Shown one piece after another: positions 22,970-34,302 of a stretch of 64,000 nt of DNA; position 1 is the first letter of the stretch; every line of letters begins with the position of its first letter. The translations under genes and the position numbers were made by a program. The notes under the pieces are model-generated. The model made no database searches and was not told the DNA's origin. It worked only from the letters and a program-made list of their open reading frames with translations. The stretch is taken from assembly GCA_002104985.1 (NCBI GenBank), contig MCGO01000159.1, positions 1 through 64,000 of the forward strand, read 5' to 3'. The stretch comes from Rhizoclosmatium globosum (lineage: Eukaryota; Chytridiomycota; Chytridiomycetes; Chytridiales; Chytriomycetaceae).

Positions 22970-24124
22970 ATGTCAGGCCACAGAGAGTCTCCATCCAACT
23001 ATCTTGCAAGACCATCAATGATTGATAGCCCGGACAAGTCAGAGGCACAGACCACTGACGACGGATACTTTACACCAGTTTCAAAGAGAGAACCTGTCAT
23101 ACAGCACGCGATGAACGAGCCATACCATACGGACACCTTTAACAAGCCCGTCTTTGCACCAACAACGAAGAGCCCAACAAAGGTGAAATGATCCGTGAAC
23201 CCTTGAATCATAAGGCGCGTTTGATATACGAACATCCCATAAACAGAGACTCACTCCCGAAGACATCAAGCTAGAGATAATCCAACAACCTGAAAAGGCT
23301 CGAGTATGTGGCTTCAGCGTGATGGATAGACGGTTCGTTTTTTGATATTCTTTATATGGGTTGGTAAGCTAAACCCACAACACGATAGACCCATCTTCCC
23401 ACCGCCCGTGATCAAACTCACCGGGAACCTCGATATCCTCGAAGATTCTTCATCACTCGTAATGTTCGCGTCTCTCTGGTCGAGGTTAGTAATCATCCTC
23501 TGGGCCGTTATATCGGTTTAGTAAAGGATTGTCAAATGACTCACTGCAGGGATCTTCAACAATGTGTATCGTATTCTCATAAAGCTGCACCAGCGTTTTC
23601 AAGTACGTTATTGGATCGAGAAGATTGTGGACGGGAGGGGTTAGTGTCGAGCGAAGCGTCAGAGGAACTTGTCACGGAAAAGTATCGTATAACACCTACG
23701 GCGGGGTATATCCAATCCATGATAATCATGGGACAGCTTGTAACAGAGTGTTGTGACTTGTACGATCAGAACAAGGTGAAGGGCAAGTTTTTCGTGTATA
23801 ACGACTTGGCGATACGGTCAAGTGGGTTCTATCGGCTCAAATTTGATTTATACCAAATGAACGAGTTAAGTTTCCCCCTATGAAATCACGTATCGGTTCC
23901 ATAAGCTAATTATCGGTATACAAAAAAGGATGTTCACAGGAAGTCCTCCACTTGCAACTCTTTACAGTAATGTATTCCAAGCATTCTCCCCAAAATCGTT
24001 TCCAGGACTCGCAGATCCAACTCCACTTAGCGCGTGTTTTGCTCGACAGGGAATCGCTATTCGGATGCGAACTAAACCTGGAGGTGCAAAACGGAAATAT
24101 GAAGCTGAAGAATACGATGAGTGA
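22970..24124 (+). CDS. Velvet-domain regulator (separate from the cluster)
   Basis: A complete velvet gene: a Ser/Pro-rich N-terminus (MSGHRESPSNYLARPS), IKLEIIQQPEKARVCGF, DRRPIFPPPV, LVMFASLWS, FFVYNDLAIRSSGFYRLKF, VFQAFSPKSFPG...CFARQGIAIRMR, and an acidic tail (EAEEYDE). Every join keeps frame. The intron in the signature lies within DRR rather than after PPP, unlike the six cluster copies, while the phase-2 intron after LWS is shared. It is therefore either an older paralog or the ancestor of the cluster. It sits between the UbiC-like gene and HPRT, 13.6 kb from the cluster. Confidence 0.87.
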
Positions 24125-24254
24125 ATGTACCTTGTGGTGTACAGAGCTTCTAAGCATAAAGAGTAAAAGAGATAAGATTAATGATTTGAGGGTGGAGAAG
24201 GTTTCCAATCATGAGCGGCTTCACGAAAAAGAAAAAAAGGCCAACCACACCAAG

Positions 24255-25073
24255 ATGGCACCTACTGGAATCGAGATTGACTCTTTCCTTCCAAAAGAAG
24301 CATTTGTGATTCCTGAGCACTACAAGGACGACATCTCGTCGGTAAGTACCGGTGTCGATGAGTTGAACGTACAAAGTCTGACACTCTGCATCAGGTTCTG
24401 ATTCCACATGGTCTCATCATCAACCGCATCGAAAAGATTGCCCAAGACATTGCCAAAGACTACCAAGGCCCAATCACAGCCTGTTGTGTCCTCAAAGGGT
24501 ACGTACCTTGTATGCCTCATGGCTGTGTCGCCACACCATCATCTAAACCATCGATATAAAAACAACAAACAGAGCTTCAGTCTTCTACGCCGACCTGATG
24601 AACGCACTTCGCAAAGTAAAGACACCAGACCAAGGATCCGTACAGTTTTCATACGAGTTTATGAAAGTCAAGTCATACCACAACACGGAATCGACGGGCG
24701 AAGTTAAAATATCGTTGACGGAGGATGAGTTGAAGTCGTACAAGGGAAAGCACTTGTTGATTGTGGAGGATATCGTTGATACCGGAGTCACGTACGTTTC
24801 TTATTGTTGGAGGATACCAAAAGCTGAAGTGATTCTTACAGAATGGTTGCGCTGCTTAACCGATTGAAGCAATACGAGCCAGCTAGTGTCAGAGTTGTCT
24901 CCATGCTCCTCAAGAGAACCGAGAGAAGCAACGGATACGTTCCAGATTACTTTGGGTTCTCCGTTCCCGACTATTTCGTGATTGGATATGGACTGGATTA
25001 CAATGAGTATTTCCGAGAGATGGAGCACATTTGCATCATTAGCGAGTCTGGAATCGAGAAATACAAGTCTTGA
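24255..25073 (+). CDS. HPT1: Hypoxanthine-guanine phosphoribosyltransferase
   Basis: Purine salvage: transfers phosphoribose from PRPP to hypoxanthine or guanine in the cytosol. Four exons encode MAPTGIEIDSF, VLIPHGLIINRIEKIAQD, the PRPP-binding loop LLIVEDIVDTG, the flap region VKSYHNTESTG, and the base-binding end PDYFVIGYGLDYNEYFR. The reading frame is clean across all introns and the length (about 215 residues) is normal. No regulatory element is obvious. Confidence 0.95.
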
Positions 25074-25242
25074 TTTCGAAGGAAGATTCCCAGGACCCCA
25101 CTCTCTTTGTCTGACACCATTCGTTTACTGTAATACATTACGCGGGTTTTTATTTTGATGGCAGCTGGATGCACGCAAATGGTATAAACAAAGATGTGTA
25201 TGCTGAAGGCCCCCAGACAGACGAATCCGAGTCACAGACAGA

Positions 25243-25449
25243 CTACTTCTTTGACAGAGCGACGGCCTTGATCCGTTGTCTGTTCTGAATGCGCAGGTAC
25301 TTTACAGAGAGCTGCTCCTCGGGCGCCCACTCCGTCTTTGGCTTTGAATCGAGGAGGGCAAAGAGCCAGGCCGGGTACGCCGCATCTGGCTTCACAACCG
25401 GATCCGTCTTTCCGACAAAGATGTTGATGTTCTTGAGCACCTTCGACAT
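25243..25449 (-). CDS. Mitochondrial ribosomal protein mL54
   Basis: A 68-residue protein, MSKVLKNINIFVGKTD...PAWLFALLD...LSVKYLRIQNRQRIKA, matching the mL54 (yeast MRPL37) core: DPVxKPDxxYPxWLxxLLD and LSxxYxRxxNRxxIKA. It is a component of the large mitoribosomal subunit. The ATG at 25449 is chosen because the divergent BAR gene begins 77 bp away. It is shorter than some homologs, which carry a longer import sequence, so an extra upstream exon cannot be excluded. Confidence 0.75.
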   Translation of the reverse strand: MSKVLKNINIFVGKTDPVVKPDAAYPAWLFALLDSKPKTEWAPEEQLSVKYLRIQNRQRIKAVALSKK

Positions 25450-25525
25450 TTGGTTTTCCTTTTTCGAGACAAGTTTTCTGAAACCCAACAAAAGAAGAAG
25501 AAAGAAAGAAAGAAAGTCGTCCCAA

Positions 25526-26865
25526 ATGACCTCCAGCGAACACTCAGACTCGGACAGCGAAGACCTCCAGGCCCCAATTGTCGGACAAGACGACGATGCG
25601 CCAGTCGCTGCGATGGCTGGAATGACCGTCGACAAAAAGCAGAACTTTGTTGATCGCTTTGATGTTTGTTGATTGTTTGATTGGATTGGATTGGATTGAG
25701 TAACCTTATTATCCTTTGTTTAGATTGCCGTCACGGAATTCCTGCAAAAGAGCAAGTCTTCAATTGCCTTGCACACTCCCCAGAAGGTCGAGTCTAACTT
25801 TAGGTACTTTGACTGCACACCCAGGCCCACAAACATGAAACACACCAATCACCCCTACCCCTGCTTCATCCTCTCCTCATTCCTACACAACAAGAATCTA
25901 ACTCCATAGTATTAACCCAGAATCTTCCGTCAATGGTCAAAAGAGAAGCTCACAAAGGCCGATGAAGAGAACCCATCCCACATCACTGTCCAACCTGAAG
26001 TCGATGAGGCCGGAGACGAAGTCAAAGCCATGAACTCGTACTTTACAGAAGTGGGTGATCTCGTTGAGAAGCACATTCAGCAATTGAAGGCTTTGAACGA
26101 GACTGAGGCTGCTATGGCCTTGTTTTTTCAGCAGAAGGGGTATGTTTGTACTGTTTACTTTTGTTCTATGGATCAAGTTGTGACGAGGGCGGGGTGTTCT
26201 GAAGGGGCGAAGGAGAGGGTAATGGAGGGCTGATGATAAGCGGCGAATGAGAACCCAACAACAACACTGGAAACCAGCCACCAACCCACAACCCCCCCAA
26301 ACCAACAAAACTCATTCAAAAAAATCTAAATATTCTGCAGATACCAAGAAAAGCACGAAGAAATCTCATCAATGTCCATCGACATTGGAAAGACCTTTTC
26401 CGAGAACGTCAAGAACCGTGCCGTGCAACTAAGCGCCATGGAATCCTTCTCCGAGTTTGTCCAAACATTCAAGAACAAGGCGATCCAAGACTCTGTCGAG
26501 ACGATTGAGAAGCAGCGTATTTCTCGTATTGAGTTTGATGCTTTTGCGCACAAGATTGCGTTGTTGCAGAGAACTGTTTCTCTGTAAGTCACTTGTTTTA
26601 TTCTTCGTATTCATTTTCAAGCATCTTACGATTGTGCTCAATCAGCTCTGGGTCTACCGTGTTGGGTAAAGAGTTGCCACCAACTATTGACCTGACACCT
26701 GTCGAGAAGGAGTTTGAGCATGCGAAGGGACAATTCTTGGCGTCCAAGAACAAGTACCAAAACCTGTCTACTGCCGTGATTGATAAAGCTGTTCTCTTGG
26801 AAATGAAGCGTGACGTTGACTTCCGTGTTCAGTTGGAGAAGGTGTGGCGGTTGACTAACGAGTGA
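25526..26865 (+). CDS. BAR-domain-like coiled-coil protein
   Basis: Five or six exons, about 285 residues. The N-terminus is acidic (SDSDSEDLQAP). The rest is almost wholly helical, with long amphipathic runs: SNFRIFRQWSKEKLTKADEE, AMNSYFTEVGDLVEKHIQQL, ENVKNRAVQLSAMESFSEFV, EFEHAKGQFLASKNKYQN and FRVQLEKVWRLTNE at the end. This pattern fits a BAR/arfaptin-type membrane-curvature dimer, or the C-terminus of a sorting nexin, but there is no PX domain. The first intron contains a short GGATT tandem near 25681-25698. The assignment to a subfamily is open. Confidence 0.6.
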
Positions 26866-27205
26866 ATGTCGGGCGCTGATTGATGAAGCCATCGCTGGAT
26901 CTCTATCTCTTATTTTGTAACCTTATTATCTCTCTTTCTTTTTTTCTCTCTCTTTATCCTCAGAAGATGTGTATTGGCGCAGTAAATTTTGAGGCTGTTT
27001 ATTAGACCTTTATGTTTAACACCGTTTTGGTTATGTTTCAGCAAAGGAAACCACAACAACACAAATACGTTGATAAATCTATATTAGGATAAACATACCA
27101 AACAAAGCAGCAACGAGTAAAAGAAGAATAATATGGCACACAAACACAATCAATAAGAATAAAGCTAAAGATATAAAACAACCCTACAACATTACAAAGT
27201 AGTAA

Positions 27206-28872
27206 TCAAAGCTCCATAGCATCCCCAACTTCGTCATCCTCAGCAACTGTACGCACTATAGTTGGCACCGCCAAAGCAGGTGACGCTTTTGGTGTCCGTC
27301 CACTGACTTTAACAGATTCCAACGGCCTATACACAGTCTCTCCACTCCTAGAGTCTCCAAACACGACCATGGGAGACTTGAACACCAACTGCCCATCTTC
27401 TCCAAACACCTGCATCAACACTTTGGGTCCCTCTTCAAGATGATCGTCACCGTCATCACTGGTACTCCCACTGTGTGTACTCCCACTGCTACTCCCCGAA
27501 TTACTAGAATTACTACTGCTGCTGCTAGATTCCATGGGTTGCTGAGTCACTCCAAGACTCGCCAATGCAGCATCAATCTCCAAATCCAAATCCGAAAAAT
27601 CAAACTCGTCTTCCTCTGAAGTAGAAAACGCTTCCCTCGGTGCACCTGCATCCAAATCATCGTCATCATCTTCCATCGAGTCACCGCCACTTTCCTTCTG
27701 ATCATTATCATTCCCATCATCACCCCAATCTGAATACGCATAGGACACCTCCGAATGCACACCATCAAGGGCAGGATCATACTCAGAATCATACTCTTGC
27801 TCACCACCATCGCCATCACCATCACCACCATCACCCTCAGGATTGTGTGGCGAAGAAGGCGTCGGAGAATTCCCATACAAAAGGTCTTCACGCGTCACAA
27901 TACGGAACGAGCGAGACCCAAGACCCGCTTCACGCATCAATTCCATGAACGCGTCTCGACCCAAGTCTAGACCGATGGGTGCACCTGTAGTTGGATCCAC
28001 GGCAGTATTATTACTTGAACCCCCTCCGACACCAGTTGCAGAAGAAGCAGCAATAGCGTTCCGTGCACGTCGTTTCGCGGCTTGAATGGAGTTATGATTC
28101 GCCAGAAGCTGTTTCTTTCTCCGTCTACGAGCAGAGGTAGGAGACAACTGGCCGAGTTCAAAAAGAGACGAGTCAGTTGCTGGATCTGTTGAAAGTGGGT
28201 CCACCAAAGAGAAGAAGTAGAAGGCTGTCGGTGTGCATGATGACTGTGCTTGTTCTTGTTATTCTTTCGTTTCTTGTGTTTACGTGGCGGACGTTGAAGA
28301 GGTGAAGAAGCTGTGATGGCAGAGGAAGAAGAGGGTGGGTGGATGGAATCAAGGGCTTGTGAAGGAGCTGTTTGAGCAGTATCCCGGTTCACCCAATTTG
28401 GACGTGGATTCCTCAGAGGTAAAAGATTTGAGCTAGTTTGGATTGGAGGGCCGAGTCTGTCTAGAATGTTTGGCTTATTTGCAGCGGTAGTTGATGTTGT
28501 TGATGATGTGACAGCAGGGGGTCTTGAAGCGGACGAAGCGTGGTGATTTTCATAGCGTCTTCTTGAAGGAGGAGGAAGCAAGGGCGTGAGGACGACGGTT
28601 GCGGATCTATTTGTTCGTTGTTGGTGGTGGTGGTGTTGGATGCTGTTGCGCAGGCCTTGGTTGTGGTGGTTGGTGTTGGTGTTTGGTTGGCGGGTTCGGT
28701 GTGTTGGATCCTTCGAGTTTGGATTGGTTGCGTGGACGTGGTTCAAGGTCGAGGACCGGTGCTTTTGGTAGCGGTGCTGTTGCTGCGGCGCTGTTCGGAC
28801 AACGTCGGCCATCGTGTCAAAGTGTGTTGCGCTGGTCTGAGTTGGGCCAATCGGCGGTGGAGGAGATGCCAT
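27206..28872 (-). CDS. Low-complexity protein with acidic C-terminus, function unknown
   Basis: Two ORFs in different frames join through a good intron (about 28220-28285, GTAAAC...CGACAG) giving PLQRPP/PFYFFSLVDPLS. The N-terminal 200 residues are Pro/His/Asn/Ser-rich. A basic stretch follows (ARRRRKKQLLANHNSIQAAK, RRARNAIAAS), then AFMELMREAGLG, long acidic runs (DGDGDGGEQEYDSEYD, SMEDDDDDLDAG) and a Ser-rich block. It ends VAEDDEVGDAMEL. No catalytic motif is seen. The basic patch could be a nuclear localisation signal. Not assigned to any family. Confidence 0.6.
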
Positions 28873-29015
28873 GTTTTCTGCTGTGCGTCACGTGACAAAC
28901 ACTGAATGTTGAAACAAGGGAAATCTCGTTATTCTTTGGTCAATGAATGTTTTTATTCAATGGAGGCTGCTTTCCTATCAAGGCACCATTGTTGGCTTTT
29001 CTCGGACCCATGTCT

Positions 29016-30177
29016 TTAAGCCTCTCTGTGAACCATGTGCACTGCAGCCTGGTTTGTTGGCAACAACAACACATTCGCAATGTTAACGTGTGGCTTTCTG
29101 CTGGCTGTGAACACAACCAATTCAGCTACATCCTCTCCAGTCAATGGCTCAATTCCCTTGTAAACTGCATCGGCCTTGTCCTTGTCACCGTAGAAACGAA
29201 CGACACTGAATTCAGTCTCAACCATTCCAGGGTCAATTGAAGTAACGTTAATTTTGGTAGAAACGAGCTCCAAACGCAAGTGCGGGTCATTGCGTCGACA
29301 GCGTGTTGGTAGCACAGTAGATTCCACCTCCTGGATACACCTAGCAAAACATTCATCAGTATACTTCTTATTGAAATGGACCAAAGCTTACCTGAGTTCC
29401 AGCAATGGACGAGATGTTGATGACATAGCCCGAGTTCCTCTTCTTCATGCCTGGCAAGACAGCCTGAGTAAATTCAAAATCCCTTCACGTTAGTGTCAAA
29501 CATGACGGCAAAGTCGTCCGGCTTTACAGTTTCCAACGTGTCCATACCCTTGACCAAACCAGCATTGTTGACGAGGATATCAATGCTCTGGAACGCAACC
29601 GGAAGAGCTTCAATCGCCTCAAAGACCTATTATATGATACAGATGCGTCAGATTTCCATCGATGTGAAATCACAGTAACAAGGTTGTTTCCCTTTCCTCG
29701 AACCCACCTTTGCTCTGTCCCGCACGTCCATCTCAATCGTGTGCACCTGGAGTCCCTTGTACGTAGAAAGCAACTCAGACTTAATCTCAGCGAGTCGGTC
29801 CGCGCGGCGTCCAGTCAGGATCAGGTTCATGTTGCTGTTGGCCTTGGCGAATTCAAAGGCGGTTGCACGGCCGATTCCGGCGGATGCACCTTGAGGAAAC
29901 ATGGACTATGAGTACTAGTAATGATGTGTAAGAAGGTAGCGTTACCAGTGATGAGCGCTGTCTTTCCTTGGAGTCTGCTGAACATGGGGTCGATCGGAAC
30001 AACAGGAAGAGTTGTTTTGTTTGAAAAAGATCCGTGACAAAGTTCCCTCAAAATCTTGTTTCTTGCGACAGCTGCTTGCATCTCTTGAGCCCTGTATTGG
30101 CCATAGGAATTGTTGGCGCTGCTGCCTGTGAACTCTTTGCCACAAGCATCGCAGATGTTCATCTGTATTTTGACCAA
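29016..30177 (-). CDS. Short-chain dehydrogenase/reductase (YMR226C-like), frame-disrupted
   Basis: An NADP-dependent oxidoreductase of the classical SDR family: GKTALITGASAGIGRATAFE (Rossmann TGxxxGIG), NLILTGRRADRL, DILVNNAGLVKG, VINISSIAG and INVTSIDPGMVETEF. The N-terminus carries an unusual extension with a CDACGKEF pair before the Rossmann fold. In the active-site region GGGIYCAT the frame breaks exactly at the catalytic Lys codon (near 29303), and again near 29279 before RLELVSTKI. Each looks like loss of one base from AAA or TTT. The gene is either mis-assembled or inactivated. The role by family is reduction of serine or other 3-hydroxy acids. Confidence 0.72.
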
Positions 30178-30269
30178 AAAAACAACGCCAGAGATAAGAA
30201 ATATGATATATGATTCTATTGTAAATCAGAAAAGAGTATATCCATATTATCACTACAAGATTAGAAGCT

Positions 30270-32129
30270 TTACAAACAACGCGCCAAGAACCATTCCTTA
30301 GTTTCAAGAGCCTGAATTACAACCGGAACTTTCACTTGCCCAGATCCAACAGCCTCAGCTCTCCATGCGCGATACTCAGCAAACGTTCCAGACGAAGAAC
30401 ACGAACGACACATTTACGCAACTTATCTCCATAAAACTGTTCGAATCTCTCATTTTGTCTCGAAGTGATTCAGTCAGAATGTCTTCCCAGACACCACATC
30501 CAAAGTATGCTCCACATCTGTTGCCTCAAAACAAAATCCGACAGCCTCGTTTGGTTCGGAATTATCAGTAAACGTAGCAAACTCCTTGACCAATGCCTTA
30601 TTTATAGTCTTGAATACAGCATCAGCGGCGCGTTTGAGTTGTTGCTCAGAAACAAAACTTGGTACAAGCGAAGCCCTCCATCTCGACCAATGTATCTTAC
30701 ATAGGATTGTTGTGACGGATGATATCCAACGTGTTGAACGAGGTCTTGGAGATTGTAGCGCCAAAGTCCAATCTCTTGTTTGAAACAATAAGTTTATAAG
30801 TTTGGCCTTCCTTAAGTTTGCCTGAAGATGTGGAATATTTGTGAGATTTGGTAAAAAGTCCAAGGTTCATACCGCTGATACGATAGCGCCACTGTCTCCC
30901 ACTTCCAAGTATTCAAACAATCCGAAAATGTTTAGAATTTGGAACAATGTGGATCGGACTGGTTTGCATGTTTACCCCATCACAAACCTTCAGTTGAAGC
31001 ATACATCCCAAAAATAAACTTGCAAGAGGAACCAATAGCGTGCCGAATCTAAAAATTGTGAATTTAGTCGTTGCTTTAAGGAGTGTATAAACCACCTTGG
31101 GAATCCCATTGCAAAAACTCCCCCAAGAAGCCTCAACCATTTAGCTTTGGCCAAACAATTTCATCCACCTTCCGCATTAAAATCGATTTTTCGAGTTCTT
31201 GGGCCTTCCCGGGTTCGGTCCAATGCTTCACAATAGCTCCTTCAACGCTTGTTCCAATTGACAGCTTTGGCAGCAACCAAAACGAATACATTCCAAAAGT
31301 TCTTCTTTTCTGCTGGATAAGTCGATCCAATCCACCAAGTTGACGAGAATACTGTGGAAATAAACCAAGATTGGTTCAACCAACCAAACAATGCATGCAA
31401 AGCATCAAATCGTTATACTTTTTGCAAGTTGATTGCGTGAGGAACACCATTGTTTCATCTATTGGCGCTGTAATGTAATTGGTTTGGAAACAAGCACATA
31501 CCAAGCACATCATCAATTCCTCATCACTTTTAAACCATCCGATTTCAAAATGATGCGATCTCTAAATATGCCAACCGACAGATGGGAATCTCCCCATACC
31601 CTCGGTGCAAACGAGGTAATAGCAAGCTGTTTTGTTCCAACAGGTACTTGTTTCGCTTTTCAGCGTACAAAGCTTTCAAACTCTCGCCAAGGCTCAGCTT
31701 CATTACACGCAAAGAGTTTGGACTTGCCACCTGAGGTGAAGAAGAGCTTATGATAACGTCGGAATGCCAGGGCAAAGAAGATTTGGGGTCTTGAGATCGC
31801 CAGCCACAATTCTGGCCTGCATTTCAGCATAGTCAGAGTACTCAGTGACGGGAACGAGGGACGTAAAAGCAGCCTCAAGTTCATCGATAGTGTTGTTAGT
31901 GTTCGTAGCTAAGAAACGCGAGAAGGCCGAGAGTACGGGAGAAGTCTTCAAGAACACCGTGTCGCGAAGATACGAAACGTGATCAGCAATCAGTGTCATG
32001 CGAGTGTGTCTAGGTGTTTGCGCCTTGCTACCTCGGCAATAGGCTCGACAATGCTTTCAATACCTTGGTGATAACCGTCATTCTGTCAGACTTTTTGGTT
32101 GTGGTCGTGGTTGTGGTTGTTTTTTGCAT
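30270..32129 (-). CDS. GH3-like acyl-adenylase, copy 1 (frame-disrupted)
   Basis: First of three tandem copies of a GH3-superfamily protein (acyl-adenylate-forming, related to plant amido synthetases). Visible pieces: a Thr-rich start (MQKTTTTTTTTKK), HVSYLRDTVFLKTSPVLSAF, TSLVPVTEYSDYAEMQARIV, the nucleotide-binding signature SSTSGGKSKLF (split between frames) and a C-terminus ending VPVVIQALETKEWFLARCL. At least four frame changes occur, several within 31700-32100, making this the most broken of the three. No substrate can be inferred. Confidence 0.6.
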
Positions 32130-32317
32130 TCTTTAATTGTGAGTGTTGTTGTGTGTCAGCCACAGCACAACATTCAAACCACCAACAAGCCGTCGAAAGA
32201 AACTTCTATTTATTCACATGAAAGTACGTCATCATTGTGCTTACTTAATTTGGCGAATGAAAATCCAGATCAAAATTAAAAAATCCTCGAAGCTTAATAA
32301 TGGAGGCCATTTAAATC

Positions 32318-34194
32318 TCACAGAGAATGATCCAAGAACCACGCTTTCGCCTCCAAGTTTCTAACAATGATTGGCACTTTGACTTGACCAACCCAACGCT
32401 CTCAGCTCTCCATGCACGATATGCTGTAAATGTACCAGGACAAAGAACGCGCAGAATGCATCGCCCCAGTCTTCCATAGTGACGATCAAACAATGAGTTT
32501 GCTTTGCGCAAAGCCAAAGTCACGTTGTCTCAAGGTATGCAAGGTCCGATAATGCGCCAGTTTTGCTTCAAAGCAGAACGCCACGGTTTCCAATCCATTT
32601 AGGCTGTCAATAAATGACACAAACTCTGTTTCGAGTTTGTTGCCGAGATTATCGAAAACCACTTGGGCAGCTTTGAGGATTTCTGATTCGTTGATGAGAC
32701 ATGGAGTTAAGCGGATATGCTTTCCCGTCCGATGTAGCGCATTATTGGGTTTCCAGTTATAGGGTGAAAGGTCACAAATTCCAGAATATCCCCAAGGTCG
32801 TAACGCCAGATTCCAGTCTCTTATTTGAAATAATAATTCGGTACTTTACTCCCTGCCTCAGTCTCGACTTGAAAAATTGTAATTAGGACCAGGAATCAAA
32901 AGTGTTGACAATTACCGCAGAAACCAAGGCTATCTTTGCCTCGTGGTTCTTGTTTCCATGAACTCAAAAATTCCGGAAGGAATAAGGTGGAATAAATTTG
33001 GATCAGTGTGTCTTGCATGCTGATCCCAATGACAAAGCCTTCAGTGGCAGCATAAACTCCATATGAGAGGGTACAAGAACCCCAATTACACGTTGAATCT
33101 AATAAATAATGTTACCAAGCTATGTAACTAGTTTTACTCACTGGTGGTATAAAAGCAGCGAACTGTCCAGCACAGCAAGCTTCAACAAACTTCAAGCTAG
33201 GCCAAACCTTACCGATCCAGCCTTCTTCACCAAAATTAATTAGCTTTAATTCGTACGCCCTGTGAGGATCTGCTTTCCAGCCCTGTTTGATGGGTTCATC
33301 AGTTCTTCACCAATCCTGCAGGTAACACGCCGAACTCAATGCAGTCCACTAACTCGTCCTTATGTTTTGAATATATTTGATCCAATCTAGTAGAATCGAT
33401 GAATAGACAGTGGTGATTTTGAACAGATTAGAGTCAACCAAAGCAAACAATGCATGCAAACAAGCAATGTCGGGTAATGCTTGATGAGCTTGATAGCTAA
33501 TGGGATACCACTCTCTGTAAATATGTAATAATATTAAGAAGATTCAAATAGCTACATGACATACCAAAACCAAAGCAATGTCAGCATCAGTATGTAAACC
33601 GTTTGCCTTTCTTGCCAGTCGATTAATTATAGTGGCTGCTGCACACACAGGAAAGCTCTCAATGTATCGAGCCGCAAGCGAGTTTATCTCAAATAAAGTA
33701 CATTGGTATTTTAACAACTGAATCGTCCCAGCCAACTTTTCAACCTCATGGTCTGCACAAATTGCAAACAGCTTTGATTTTCCGCCTGATGTTGCTGATG
33801 AGTTTAAAAAATAATGTGCTTTCCCAGAGAACAGGATATCCTCAGTTTGAGCCTCTGGCCCTTTTGCTAGGATGCGGTTCTGAAAAACTTCATAGTCTTC
33901 GTATGATGTAACTGGAATCAGTTTAGTGAAAGCAGCCTCAATTTGTTCCGATGTCAGTGTATGGTTTGTATCAAGGTAATGTTTGAAAGGTTCAAGGACA
34001 GGGGAAGTGCGAAAAAACTCCGTGTCTCGCAAATATGTAACGTGATAGTAAACGAACTCCTTTCTTTTGTCGTCCAGATGCTTGCGGTGGACAGCAACGG
34101 CAGACGGCTCAACAGTCGTTTTGATAATGGTAGTCACCAAGGTAGTCTCACCGCGCTTGACTGTAGTAGTTGTCTTGATAATTGATCTTTGCAT
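32318..34194 (-). CDS. GH3-like acyl-adenylase, copy 2 (frame-disrupted)
   Basis: The N-terminal exon is intact for 216 codons: a Thr/Lys-rich start, HVTYLRDTEFFRTSPVLEPF, LIPVTSYEDYEVFQNRILAK, the adenylate-forming motif SSATSGGKSKLF, and TLFEINSLAARYIESFP. An intron follows, then EWYPISYQAHQALP, LDWIKYIQ and GWIGKVWPSLKFVEACC. The frame breaks near 33356 (one A short in AAA) and again near 33300. The protein ends VPIIVRNLEAKAWFLDHSL. Family members conjugate acyl acids to amino acids in plants; here the substrate is unknown. Spacing to copy 3 is only 109 bp. Confidence 0.68.
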
Positions 34195-34302
34195 GGTTTT
34201 TGTTCTGAATCCACGTTTTGGGTTTTGTGTGCTGTCGGGGGGCTTGTCTCATTTCAATTCAATCAATTTAATTTTTCATTGGTCTTAGAACAACATTTAA
34301 AA

